From assembly GCF_937958065.1 (NCBI RefSeq), contig NZ_CALFXI010000086.1:1-43320 (forward strand): a stretch of 43,320 bases of DNA, read 5' to 3'. Below are positions 8,631 through 16,400 of this stretch, piece by piece; positions within the stretch are counted from its first letter, which is position 1, and each line of letters begins with the position of its first letter. The notes beneath the pieces were generated by a model that made no database searches, had not been told where the DNA came from, and worked only from the letters and a program-made list of their open reading frames with translations. The stretch is from an uncultured Steroidobacter sp. (lineage in GTDB: Bacteria > Pseudomonadota > Gammaproteobacteria > Steroidobacterales > Steroidobacteraceae). Made by a program: the position numbers and the translations under genes.

Positions 8631-8927
8631 ATGCGTACCAAGTCTCGAGGTTCCAACATGAAGGTCGTTCCGGGCGCCGCTGCCACGCCAGTGGCGGGAA
8701 TTGCCCCCGCCGCCGAAATCCGCACGCCCGCGACAGCCGCGACCAGTGCGCCGTCGAAGTTGCAGTCGAGCGTGCTCCAGCCCGCCATGGCGGCGATGAG
8801 CGAAATGCCCGATATCGATCACGAGAAGGTCGCGGCCTTGAAGACGGCCTTGGAGCGCGGCGAGCTGCCGTTCAATCCCAGCAAGCTTGCGGCGTTGATC
8901 GAGCGCTATCACCGGAGCGGCAGATGA
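8631..8927 (+). CDS. flgM: Anti-sigma-28 factor FlgM
   Basis: The 98-residue protein starts 2 bases after motB; an internal ATG at 8658 is an alternative. The N-terminus is Ala/Pro/Thr-rich and probably disordered. The C-terminus has the FlgM sigma-binding pattern (PDIDHEKVAALKTALERGEL, then NPSKLAALIERYH). FlgM holds FliA inactive until the hook is finished and FlgM is exported. It overlaps flgN by ATGA, reproducing the common flgMN pair, here placed behind motAB instead of beside flgA on the same strand. Confidence 0.9.
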   Translation: MRTKSRGSNMKVVPGAAATPVAGIAPAAEIRTPATAATSAPSKLQSSVLQPAMAAMSEMPDIDHEKVAALKTALERGELPFNPSKLAALIERYHRSGR

Positions 8928-9352
8928 CAGTGCGTGAGGCGCTCGGCCGGCTGATCAAAGGCGTGCACGCCGACCTCGGCGACTACCGCACGCTGCGCGA
9001 GTTGCTGGATGCGCAGTTCGAAGCTGCCCTCAAGCATCGAGCCGCCGTCATCAGCGATGTCGCCGATCGCATCTCCGGACTCACTGCTCAGTTGGAAAAG
9101 CGCCGGGTCGAGCGCGTCGCGCTCGCCAAGGTGCTCACGGGCAAGCAGAACGACGTGACGATTGCCGCCGTCTCGGCCCGACTGCCGGCCAATGCCCGCC
9201 CAGCCTTCGATGAATGGTGGCAGACGCTGGAGAAGCTGGTGCAAGAGTGCAAGCGCCTGAACCAGCGCAATTGCGATCTGCTGATGAATCAGCACGAGAT
9301 CCTGCAGCGAGTGCTGCAGGCGGACGGCGGTGGAACGTATGCACCGGCCTGA
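8924..9352 (+). CDS. flgN: Flagellar export chaperone FlgN
   Basis: The ATG at 8924 overlaps the flgM stop (ATGA) and gives 142 residues. The product is nearly all helical (VREALGRLIKGVHADLGDY; VQECKRLNQRNCDLLMNQHE), matching FlgN, the chaperone of the hook-associated proteins FlgK and FlgL. Those two are encoded at 16401-18716. The gene converges with flgA with only three bases between the stops. Confidence 0.88.
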   Translation: MTVREALGRLIKGVHADLGDYRTLRELLDAQFEAALKHRAAVISDVADRISGLTAQLEKRRVERVALAKVLTGKQNDVTIAAVSARLPANARPAFDEWWQTLEKLVQECKRLNQRNCDLLMNQHEILQRVLQADGGGTYAPA

Positions 9353-9355
9353 CGG

Positions 9356-10048
9356 CTATGGCGTCGTAGCCGAGGGAATCTCGATCGGCTCGACCGCGTC
9401 GGGTCCGATGACGCGGGCCCGTATCACCGTGCCATTCGCCGAGTTCTTCACCGAAATGATTTCGCCGCGGCGGCCCGGTTGCATGGCTTCCGCGGCCACA
9501 TGCACTTCGACGCCTGCATTGCGCGCGATGATGGTGACCCTGGCGTTGCGTTTGACCAGCACGCTCTCGTTCAACCAGCGGCGATCGACGAGCTGTCCGG
9601 TGCGCAGGGCGCGTCGACTGCTCTTGCCGGCGACATCATCGATGTTTGCGACGGCGCCCGGGGTGGCAGTCACATCGCGGCGCTCAAGTTTCAATGCGGA
9701 GGCGTCGATGGGCGTGCTCGCTCGCAAATCGTGCGCCGCTACGACCACGTCGGCCGCAATAGTTGCTCGAACCACGACCTGTCGCTTCTCGCCATTACAG
9801 GTTACCGCGAAGCGCATGCGTGACGGTTGTCGCACGTCGATGGTTTCTATGCGCGCATCGGCGGGGCACCCACCGAGATTCCCTGTAGTCAATTTGAGCT
9901 TAAGTTGGGGCTGCACCCAGCCGATGGATTCGGCGTATCGATGGACGTGTTCTCGCGCGACGCGTTCGACCGAGCTTTCGAGCGCGCTTGCCGACCACGC
10001 AGCGGATGCGGGCAGCAGCAACAACAGTAACGAGTGACACGGTTTCAT
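9356..10048 (-). CDS. flgA: Flagellar P-ring assembly chaperone FlgA
   Basis: The chosen start (MKPCHSLLLLLLPASAAWSA) gives 230 residues with a clear Sec signal peptide; starts up to 42 bases further upstream would overlap flgB. The mature part has an SAF/FlgA C-terminal domain with VVVAAHDLRASTPIDASALK, GQLVDRRWL and NARVTIIARNAGVEV. FlgA is a periplasmic chaperone for P-ring protein FlgI. It is the only reverse-strand gene of the flagellar block and is divergent from flgB with about 10 bp between start codons. Each gene's promoter must therefore lie in the other's coding sequence or further upstream. Confidence 0.92.
   Translation of the reverse strand: MKPCHSLLLLLLPASAAWSASALESSVERVAREHVHRYAESIGWVQPQLKLKLTTGNLGGCPADARIETIDVRQPSRMRFAVTCNGEKRQVVVRATIAADVVVAAHDLRASTPIDASALKLERRDVTATPGAVANIDDVAGKSSRRALRTGQLVDRRWLNESVLVKRNARVTIIARNAGVEVHVAAEAMQPGRRGEIISVKNSANGTVIRARVIGPDAVEPIEIPSATTP
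9899..9927 (+). promoter_or_regulatory. Candidate sigma-28-type promoter inside flgA, directed at flgB
   Basis: CTTAA (9899-9903), 16 bases, then GCCGATGG (9920-9927), the best -10 match to GCCGATAA in the window. It lies on the plus strand antisense to flgA, about 130 bp before the flgB start. Because flgA and flgB leave no intergenic room, a promoter inside flgA is expected. Spacing matches the fliD and flgK candidates exactly. The match could still be chance coding sequence. Confidence 0.4.
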
Positions 10049-10058
10049 AGTAACGACC

Positions 10059-10424
10059 ATGGCCATCAACTTCGACAAAGCTCTGGGCATTCACGCCGAC
10101 GCCCTGCGTCTGCGCGCCGAGCGCACCAAAGTCCTGGCGTCGAATCTCGCGAACGAGAGCACGCCCGGCTATCAGGCCCGCGACATCGACTTCGCTGCGA
10201 GCCTGGCACGCGCCACGGCAGCGAGCGAAGAGGGCGGCCTCACGCTCGACATCGGAGCGCCCGACATGAAGTATCGCGTGCCCAATCACCCCTCGGCCGA
10301 CGGCAACACCGTCGAGCTCGGCGTGGAGCAGGCGGCATTCTCGCAGAATGCCTCGGACTTCCAAACCTCTCTGACCTTCATCGGCATGAAGTTGCGCGGT
10401 CTGGCGAAGGCCATCGAGGGTTAG
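10059..10424 (+). CDS. flgB: Flagellar proximal rod protein FlgB
   Basis: The 121-residue product opens with the FlgB signature (INFDKALGIHADALRLRAER, then LASNLANESTPGYQARDIDF) and ends LTFIGMKLRGLAKAIEG, the paired N- and C-terminal helices of axial proteins. FlgB forms the proximal rod at the MS-ring. It is first of the flgBCDEFGHIJKL run and starts about 10 bp from the divergent flgA start. No strong Shine-Dalgarno is visible, but the start is fixed by the conserved N-terminus. Confidence 0.96.
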   Translation: MAINFDKALGIHADALRLRAERTKVLASNLANESTPGYQARDIDFAASLARATAASEEGGLTLDIGAPDMKYRVPNHPSADGNTVELGVEQAAFSQNASDFQTSLTFIGMKLRGLAKAIEG

Positions 10425-10427
10425 TAA

Positions 10428-10853
10428 ATGTCATTCCGTGATATCGCCAACATTGCCGGATCCGCGATGAACGCACAGAGTGTGCGGCTCAATACCATCG
10501 CGAGCAATCTGGCCAATGCGGATACCGCGGCCAGCTCCGAGGCCGATGTGTATCGCGCCCGCAAGCCGGTTTTCGCCGCTGTGTTCGAGCAGAAGGGCAT
10601 CGATGCCACCGGGCTGGCCGGCGCGAAGGTGCAGGTGCTCGATGTCGTGCAGAGCACCGAGCCGGTGCGCGAGGCGTACGAGCCGGACAATCCGCTCGCC
10701 AACGCCGAAGGCGTGGTGTTCTATCCCAATGTGAATTCCGTCGCCGAGATGACCGACATGATGGCCGCCTCGCGCGCCTTCGAGACCAACGTCGAAGTGC
10801 TGAGCCGGCTGAAGTCCATGCAGACGGCGCTGCTGCGGCTGGGTGAGGAGTAA
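10428..10853 (+). CDS. flgC: Flagellar proximal rod protein FlgC
   Basis: The 141-residue product carries the axial-protein motif at the N-terminus (AQSVRLNTIASNLANADTA) and the C-terminal partner (MTDMMAASRAFETNVEVL). The central part has the FlgC-specific YRARKPVFAAVFEQ and YEPDNPLANAEGVVFYPNVN. FlgC is a proximal rod subunit with FlgB and FlgF. It starts 3 bases after flgB, with GAGGG just upstream. Confidence 0.96.
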   Translation: MSFRDIANIAGSAMNAQSVRLNTIASNLANADTAASSEADVYRARKPVFAAVFEQKGIDATGLAGAKVQVLDVVQSTEPVREAYEPDNPLANAEGVVFYPNVNSVAEMTDMMAASRAFETNVEVLSRLKSMQTALLRLGEE

Positions 10854-10855
10854 TC

Positions 10856-11509
10856 ATGACCATCGGCACCAACGGCGTCGATTCCGGCGCGAACGCCACC
10901 AACGCGGCCAACTCGATCACCGCCAACGGCGACATGACGCAGCTGTTCACCAGGCTGCTGATCGCGCAGATCAAGAACCAGAACCCGCTCGAGCCCACCG
11001 ATCCGAGTCAGTTCGTCAGTCAGCTGACGCAGCTGTCGCAAGTCGAATCCATGCAGCAGCTGGTGGCGCAGACCAATGCCAGCGCCTCGATGCTCCAGAG
11101 CATGCAAGTGATGGCGCTCGGTGCGCAGGTCGGTTCGGATGTGACCGCGGTGACCGATAAAGTCGTCATCGACGATAGCGTGGTGCGCGGGCGCTTCGAT
11201 CTCGAATCCGCCAGCAGCACGGTCACGGTCGTGCTGGAAGATGCCACCGGTCAGCAGCGTCGGATCCAGCTGGGCACGCACAAGCCCGGCGAAGTCGAGT
11301 TCGCGATCGATCCGGAAGTGCTCGGCCTCGAACCCGGCACTTATTCCATCCGCGTGGAGACGCCGACCAAGGAGACGCCTGCCATCGAAGTGCAGGGCAC
11401 CTTGCAGAGCGTGCGTATCTCCGCGACCCACGGCGCGGTGCTCCAGGTGAGCAACGTCGGCACCATCGGTGCCAGCGCCGTGACCGCCTTCAACGGCCGG
11501 CCCCAATAA
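10856..11509 (+). CDS. flgD: Flagellar hook cap / assembly protein FlgD
   Basis: The 217-residue protein starts 2 bases after flgC. The FlgD N-terminal export region has LFTRLLIAQIKNQNPLEPTD followed by QFVSQLTQLSQVESMQQL, which is diagnostic. The C-terminal part contains the FlgD Ig-like/Tudor region (VTVVLEDATGQ; PEVLGLEPGTYSIRVE). FlgD caps the growing hook and is discarded once the hook is complete. A 21-base gap with AGGAGCG precedes flgE. Confidence 0.95.
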   Translation: MTIGTNGVDSGANATNAANSITANGDMTQLFTRLLIAQIKNQNPLEPTDPSQFVSQLTQLSQVESMQQLVAQTNASASMLQSMQVMALGAQVGSDVTAVTDKVVIDDSVVRGRFDLESASSTVTVVLEDATGQQRRIQLGTHKPGEVEFAIDPEVLGLEPGTYSIRVETPTKETPAIEVQGTLQSVRISATHGAVLQVSNVGTIGASAVTAFNGRPQ

Positions 11510-11530
11510 GTTTCCTCTTCAGGAGCGCCC

Positions 11531-12718
11531 ATGAGCTTCAACATTGCACTGTCGGGCATCAACGCCATCAACACCGAGCTGGATGCGATCAGCAACAACA
11601 TCGCCAACGCCGGCACGTATGGTTTCAAGTCCAGCCGCGCCAACTTCGCCGCGATGTATGCGGGCACTCAGGCGATGGGCACCGAAGCCTCGTCGCTGAC
11701 CCAGAGCATCGATGTCGGCGGCGGCATTCTCACGACGGGTCGCAGCCTCGATGCCTCATTGCAGGGCCGCGGCTTCTTCGTCACGCGTGATACATCGGGC
11801 GCCGAAGTCTATACGCGCGTCGGCATCTTCTCGGTCGACAAAGATGGCTATCTTTCGGACAGCTTCGGCCGTCGCGTGCAAGGCTACGCGGCTCTCGCCA
11901 ACAGCACCGCGCTGGGCGCCTTCGGCGATCTGCGAGTGTCGACCGGTCAGATTCCCGCGCAGGCCAGCACGACGCTGAACTACGTCGGCAACCTGTCCGC
12001 CGACTGGACTGTTCCCACCGTGGCACCGTTCGATCCCGCCGATCCGCAGTCGTTCAACGGTTCGATGGTGTCGGTCGTGTATGACTCGCTCGGCGTTCAA
12101 CACAGCGTCACGCAGTATTTCGTGAAGACCGGCACCAACCAGGTGACGGTGCACTACACCACCGACGGCACGGTGCTGCCGACGACCACGGTGCTCGATT
12201 TCAACACCAACGGTCAGCTGACTGCGCCGGCCGGTGCGGTGTCACTGCCGCTGGGCACGCCGACGGGCGCGGCGCCACTGGTCCTGAACGTGAATTACAC
12301 CGGTACGACGCAATCCGCGGGTGAAGCGACGACCACGACCAACGCCAGCAACGGCTATCCGGCCGGCACGTATCTCGGCCTGCAGCTCGCCGAAGACGGC
12401 GGTGTGTTCGCTCAGTACAGCAACGGCGAGAAGCAGCGGATCGGCACCCTGGCCGTCGCCACCTTCCCGGCGGAAGGCGCGCTGATCCAGGTGAGCGACA
12501 CGGCCTGGACGACTTCGAGCGCTTCGGGTGCGCCGTTGTACTCCACGCCGGGCGTCGGCATGGCCGGCGGTTTGACTCCGGGCACGCTCGAGCAGTCGAA
12601 CGTCGACATGACCTCGCAGCTGGTGCAGCTGATGAACTCGCAGCGCAACTATCAGGCGAACTCCAAAGTCATCGCGGCCCAGAACGAGATGATGCAGTCG
12701 CTGATGCAGGCGATCTGA
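11531..12718 (+). CDS. flgE: Flagellar hook protein FlgE
   Basis: The 395-residue product has N-terminal LSGINAINTELDAISNNIAN and the hook core YGFKSSRANFAAMYA. The FlgE/F/G family stretch LQGRGFFVTRDTSGAEVYTR follows. A variable central domain rich in Thr/Val/Asn/Gly precedes the C-terminal LEQSNVDMTSQLVQLMNSQR and NSKVIAAQNEMMQSL. FlgE builds the hook whose length FliK controls. The stop overlaps the flgF start (TGATG). Confidence 0.96.
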   Translation: MSFNIALSGINAINTELDAISNNIANAGTYGFKSSRANFAAMYAGTQAMGTEASSLTQSIDVGGGILTTGRSLDASLQGRGFFVTRDTSGAEVYTRVGIFSVDKDGYLSDSFGRRVQGYAALANSTALGAFGDLRVSTGQIPAQASTTLNYVGNLSADWTVPTVAPFDPADPQSFNGSMVSVVYDSLGVQHSVTQYFVKTGTNQVTVHYTTDGTVLPTTTVLDFNTNGQLTAPAGAVSLPLGTPTGAAPLVLNVNYTGTTQSAGEATTTTNASNGYPAGTYLGLQLAEDGGVFAQYSNGEKQRIGTLAVATFPAEGALIQVSDTAWTTSSASGAPLYSTPGVGMAGGLTPGTLEQSNVDMTSQLVQLMNSQRNYQANSKVIAAQNEMMQSLMQAI

Positions 12719-13446
12719 TGGATGCGTTGATCTACACATTGATGAGCGGCGCCGAGCGCGGCATGCGCGCTCAGCAGATTCACGCCAACAATCTGGCCAA
12801 TCTGGAGACCGGCGGCTTTCGCGCCGACCTGGAACTGGCGACCAGCAAGGCGGTGAACACCGGCTATGGCTACGACGCTCGTCACATGAGCCAGCTGCAG
12901 GCGAACTCGGTGGCGTCGCGCGCGGGTGTGCTGCGCCAGACCGGTCAGGATCTGGATGTCGCGATCTCCGGGCAAGGCTACTTCGCCGTGCAGTTCGGCG
13001 ACGGCGAGGCGTATACGCGTGCCGGTCATTTCGTCGTCGATCAGGACGGTCAGCTGACGCTCGACGGCCGGGCGGTCCTCGGCGATGGCGGCCCGATCGT
13101 GCTCCCGCAGTTCACGCGGGTGCAGATCGCGAGCGACGGCGTGATCTCCATTCAGGTGCCGGGCATGACGGAGCTGCAGCAGGTCGATCGCTTGCGGCTG
13201 GTCAAACCCGAGCCCGCCGAAGTCACAAAGAATCCCGCGGGCTTGATCGTTGCACGCAACGGCCAGCCGTTCGCGGCCGATGAAACGGTCGTTGTGCGCA
13301 GTGGCCATCTCGAAGGCAGCAACGTGTCCGCGATCGAGGAGATGATCGCTGTCATGAATCTCACGCGCGAGTTCGAGATTCAGATGAAGTTATATCGTGC
13401 CGCCGATGGCATGGCCGAGAGCGGCAACCGCCTGGTCGGCGGCTAA
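12718..13446 (+). CDS. flgF: Flagellar proximal rod protein FlgF
   Basis: The 242-residue product starts MDALIYTLMSGAERGMRAQQ, then HANNLANLETGGFRADLE. It has the family core ISGQGYFAVQFGDGEAYTRA and ends with NVSAIEEMIAVMNLTREFEI. The N-terminal MDALIYT is characteristic of FlgF as opposed to FlgG. It forms part of the rod. It overlaps flgE by one base and is separated from flgG by 20 bases containing CTGGAG. Confidence 0.95.
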   Translation: MDALIYTLMSGAERGMRAQQIHANNLANLETGGFRADLELATSKAVNTGYGYDARHMSQLQANSVASRAGVLRQTGQDLDVAISGQGYFAVQFGDGEAYTRAGHFVVDQDGQLTLDGRAVLGDGGPIVLPQFTRVQIASDGVISIQVPGMTELQQVDRLRLVKPEPAEVTKNPAGLIVARNGQPFAADETVVVRSGHLEGSNVSAIEEMIAVMNLTREFEIQMKLYRAADGMAESGNRLVGG

Positions 13447-13466
13447 CTGTTTACTCTGGAGCTTCC

Positions 13467-14255
13467 ATGAATCCAGCAATGTGGATCAGCAAGACGGGCG
13501 TGCAGGCGCAGGACGCCAAGCTGCAGGCCATCGCGAACAACCTCGCCAACGTGAATACGGTGGGCTTCAAGCGCGACCGCGCGGTGTTCGCCGATTTGTT
13601 CTATCAGGTCGAGCGTCCGCCGGGCGCGCGCAATGACGACAACACGGTGTCGCCGTCGGGCGTGCAGTTGGGCAACGGCACGCGCCTGGTCGGCACGCAG
13701 AAGGTGTTCACGACCGGCAATCTGCAGACCACCGGTCAGACCTACGACGTGGCCATCGAAGGCCAGGGCTTCTTCCAGGTCGAGCAGACGAACGGCGAGC
13801 TCGCGTATACGCGTGCCGGCTCGTTCAGCATCAACGACCAGGGTCGGCTCACGACCGCGCAGGGCATGCCCATTGCGCCGGAAGTGACCATTCCTCCGAA
13901 TGCCACCAACATCGTGATCGGCGAGGACGGCCAGGTGTCCGCCAACCTGCCGGGTCAGGCCGAGCCGGTGCAGGTCGGTCAGCTCACGCTGGTGAATTTC
14001 ATGAACCCCGCCGGCCTGCTGGCGCTCGGCGACAACCTGTATCAGGAAACCGTCGCGAGCGGCGTGCCCATCGAAGGGACGCCGGGCCAGGACGCGCTGG
14101 GCAAGCTCCGGCAGGGCTCGCTGGAAGGCTCGAACGTGCAGGTGGTCGAAGAAATGGTCGACATGATCGCGGCCCAGCGCACCTACGAAATGAACACGAA
14201 GGTGCTGAGCTCGGCCGACAACATGCTGCAGTACCTGGCGGCCGCCGTCCGGTAA
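13467..14255 (+). CDS. flgG: Flagellar distal rod protein FlgG
   Basis: The 262-residue product has the near-invariant FlgG pattern MWISKTGVQAQDAKLQAIAN, NLANVNTVGFKRDRAVFADL, and IEGQGFFQVEQTNGELAYTR. The C-terminus has SLEGSNVQVVEEMVDMIAAQ and ends YLAAAVR. FlgG makes the distal rod through the P- and L-rings encoded by the next genes. The first codons (MNPAMWISKTG) set the start at 13467, with CTGGAG about 9 bases upstream. Confidence 0.97.
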   Translation: MNPAMWISKTGVQAQDAKLQAIANNLANVNTVGFKRDRAVFADLFYQVERPPGARNDDNTVSPSGVQLGNGTRLVGTQKVFTTGNLQTTGQTYDVAIEGQGFFQVEQTNGELAYTRAGSFSINDQGRLTTAQGMPIAPEVTIPPNATNIVIGEDGQVSANLPGQAEPVQVGQLTLVNFMNPAGLLALGDNLYQETVASGVPIEGTPGQDALGKLRQGSLEGSNVQVVEEMVDMIAAQRTYEMNTKVLSSADNMLQYLAAAVR

Positions 14256-14260
14256 CGATC

Positions 14261-14920
14261 ATGAACGTGCGCACCCTGTTCGCTGTCTTCGCCGCAACGC
14301 TGCTGCTGTCGGGTTGCTCGGTGCTGCCGCGTCAGAAGCCGGCGGACGAGGAGCCGGTCGTGCCGGAGTTCACCGCGTTGCCGAAGGGCTCTTCAGGTGG
14401 CGTGTTCACCGCGGAGCGGCCGTGGGCCCTGGTGGCCGACGTGCGCGCGTTCCGCCCGGGCGATGTGCTGACGGTGGTGCTGCTGGAAACGACGCAGGCC
14501 CGCAAGAGCGCCGATACCAACATCAACAAGAGCAGCAGCGTCGACATTCCAAACTTCACGATCGGTCACAGCACCATCGATGCGAACACCAGCATCTCGG
14601 CGGATCGCGGCTTCAAGGGCGGCGCCACCAGCACTCAGCAGAATGCCTTGCAGGGCGCGCTGACAGTGATCGTGCAGGAGGTGTTGCCGAACGGTCTGCT
14701 GCGCGTGCATGGCGAGAAGAGCTTGTATTTGAATCAAGGCGAAGAATTCCTGCGCGTGTCCGGGTTCGTGCGCGCCGAGGACATCGATGCCGAAAACCGA
14801 ATTTCGTCACAGCGCGTAGCAAACGCACGCATTGCCTATTCAGGTCGGGGCAGCCTGGCCGATTCCAATCAGGCGGGCTGGCTGACACGTTTCTTCAACA
14901 GTCCGTGGATGCCGTTCTAA
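14261..14920 (+). CDS. flgH: Flagellar L-ring lipoprotein FlgH
   Basis: The 219-residue product begins with a lipoprotein signal peptide (MNVRTLFAVFAATLLLSGCS, lipobox LSGC, Cys 19). It carries the FlgH signature FRPGDVLTVVLLETTQARKS and the C-terminal LSVIVQEV-like stretch TVIVQEVLPNGLLRVHGEKS followed by VSGFVRAEDIDAENRISSQR. FlgH forms the outer-membrane L-ring, confirming a diderm cell. It starts 5 bases after flgG. Confidence 0.96.
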   Translation: MNVRTLFAVFAATLLLSGCSVLPRQKPADEEPVVPEFTALPKGSSGGVFTAERPWALVADVRAFRPGDVLTVVLLETTQARKSADTNINKSSSVDIPNFTIGHSTIDANTSISADRGFKGGATSTQQNALQGALTVIVQEVLPNGLLRVHGEKSLYLNQGEEFLRVSGFVRAEDIDAENRISSQRVANARIAYSGRGSLADSNQAGWLTRFFNSPWMPF

Positions 14921-14931
14921 GGACCTGGTTC

Positions 14932-16062
14932 ATGTTGATGACACGAATCCTCCGCACTCTGGCGCTGGCCTTGCTGGTCAGCGCTTCGAGCGTGCAAGCC
15001 ACGGCGAGCATGCCGCTGTCCTCGACCAAGCCGTTGCGCTCGCTGGTCAGTGTCGAGGGCGTGCGTGAGAACCAGCTGCTGGGCTATGGCCTCGTGGTCG
15101 GTCTGCAGGGCACCGGCGACGGCACGCAGGTGAAGTTTGCGGGCCAGTCCGTCGCCAACATGCTCAAGCAGTTCGGTGTGAAGCTGCCGGAAGGCACCGA
15201 TCCGCGGCTGCGCAACGTCGCGACCGTCATGGTCAGTGCCGTGTTCCCACCGGGCTATCGTCGCGGCCAGAAGATCGACGTGACGGTTTCATCGATGGGC
15301 GACGCGAAGAGCCTGCGCGGCGGCCTGTTGTTGCTGACGCCGCTGCGCGCGGCGGATTCTGAAGTTTATGCGCTCGCTCAGGGCAACCTCGTCGTCGGCG
15401 GTCTGGCCGCTCAGGGCGCGAGCGGTTCGAGCGTGACGGTGAATTCGCCGACCTCGGGACGCGTGCCCAACGGTGCGACGATCGAGCGTGAGATCGAAAC
15501 CGACTTCGACACGCGTCCGACCGTGCTGTTGAGCCTGAAGCTGCCCAGCTTCCAGACCGCGACAAATATCGTACAGGCCATCAACAAGCGCTACGGCGCC
15601 GTTGCCACGACACGCAACGCCACGAGCGTGGAAGTCATGGCGCCGATGGATCCGACGCAGCGGGTCGCGTTCGTCGCTGGCTTGGAATCGTTGCCGGTGG
15701 ACGTGGGCACGCAGTTGCCCAAGGTCGTATTCAACTCACGCACCGGTACGGTGGTCATTTCCGAAGGCGTGCGGGTGCGCTCGGCAGCGATCTCTCACGG
15801 CGGCCTGAAAGTCATCATCAGCGAGAATCCGCAGGTGAGTCAGCCGAATCCGCTCAGCCAGGGTCGGACGGTGGTCACGCCGCAGTCCGATGTGTCGGTG
15901 TCCCAGGATGAAGGCCGCATGTTCCAGTGGCCGGATGGCGTGAGCCTCCAGGCCATCATCGATACGGTCAACAGCACCGGCGCAACCCCGGATGACCTGA
16001 TGGCCATCCTGCAGGCGCTGGATCAGGTCGGCGCGATCGAAGGCGAGCTCACGGTCATCTGA
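14932..16062 (+). CDS. flgI: Flagellar P-ring protein FlgI
   Basis: With the ATG at 14932 the product has 376 residues (14938 is also possible). The signal peptide runs MLMTRILRTLALALLVSASS to about VQATA. The mature protein contains the family motifs VEGVRENQLLGYGLVVGLQG, GTDPRLRNVATVMVSAVFPP, and the C-terminal GVSLQAIIDTVNSTGATPDD followed by IAILQAL-like MAILQALDQVGAIEG. FlgI forms the periplasmic P-ring, chaperoned by FlgA. The same frame stays open upstream through flgH, but that part is out-of-frame shadow. Confidence 0.96.
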   Translation: MLMTRILRTLALALLVSASSVQATASMPLSSTKPLRSLVSVEGVRENQLLGYGLVVGLQGTGDGTQVKFAGQSVANMLKQFGVKLPEGTDPRLRNVATVMVSAVFPPGYRRGQKIDVTVSSMGDAKSLRGGLLLLTPLRAADSEVYALAQGNLVVGGLAAQGASGSSVTVNSPTSGRVPNGATIEREIETDFDTRPTVLLSLKLPSFQTATNIVQAINKRYGAVATTRNATSVEVMAPMDPTQRVAFVAGLESLPVDVGTQLPKVVFNSRTGTVVISEGVRVRSAAISHGGLKVIISENPQVSQPNPLSQGRTVVTPQSDVSVSQDEGRMFQWPDGVSLQAIIDTVNSTGATPDDLMAILQALDQVGAIEGELTVI

Positions 16063-16073
16063 GGAACATCGTC

Positions 16074-16358
16074 GTGAACGTCACTGCCATTTCAGCCGCG
16101 CCATCCGCCGAAGACACCGCCTATCGCGCCAAGGTGCAGCACGCGGCCGAGCAGTTCGAAAGCTTCTTCATCGCGCAGATGCTGCGCCAGATGCGCAGCG
16201 CGACCAGGGAGATTGCCGGCGAAGACAGCATCTACGGCAAGAAAACCAACGCCGACATGCTCGACTATGCCGATACCGCGGTCGCCGATGCGATGGCTCA
16301 ACAGCGCGCCTTCGGCATCGCCGACGTGATCGTGCGTCAGCTGCTGCCGAACAAATAA
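16074..16358 (+). CDS. flgJ: Rod-binding protein, single-domain FlgJ
   Basis: The GTG at 16074 gives 94 residues covering only the FlgJ N-terminal rod-binding domain: AAEQFESFFIAQMLRQMRSA, then TNADMLDYADTAVADAMAQQ and GIADVIVRQLL. The C-terminal muramidase domain of enteric-type FlgJ is absent and the frame ends cleanly before flgK. The protein presumably scaffolds rod assembly, while a separate lytic enzyme, not in this window, opens the peptidoglycan. No debris of a lost muramidase is visible. Confidence 0.9.
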   Translation: MNVTAISAAPSAEDTAYRAKVQHAAEQFESFFIAQMLRQMRSATREIAGEDSIYGKKTNADMLDYADTAVADAMAQQRAFGIADVIVRQLLPNK

Positions 16359-16360
16359 CA

Positions 16361-16389
16361 CTTAAGTTTCGAGCGGCGCGGGTCGCTTT
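16361..16389 (+). promoter_or_regulatory. Candidate sigma-28-type promoter upstream of flgK
   Basis: CTTAA (16361-16365, with TTAAGTTT close to the sigma-28 -35 TAAAGTTT) is followed after 16 bases by GTCGCTTT (16382-16389). It occupies the 42-bp flgJ-flgK gap. Spacing equals that of the fliD and flgB candidates. The -10 match is partial and the implied leader very short, so confidence is modest. Confidence 0.38.
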
Positions 16390-16400
16390 TCATTCCAGCA

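Noticed and set aside
14314..16062. A 582-residue fusion protein ending in FlgI
   Set aside because: The first 206 codons are the flgH sequence in another frame, very Arg/Gly-rich; FlgI has its own signal peptide start at 14932.
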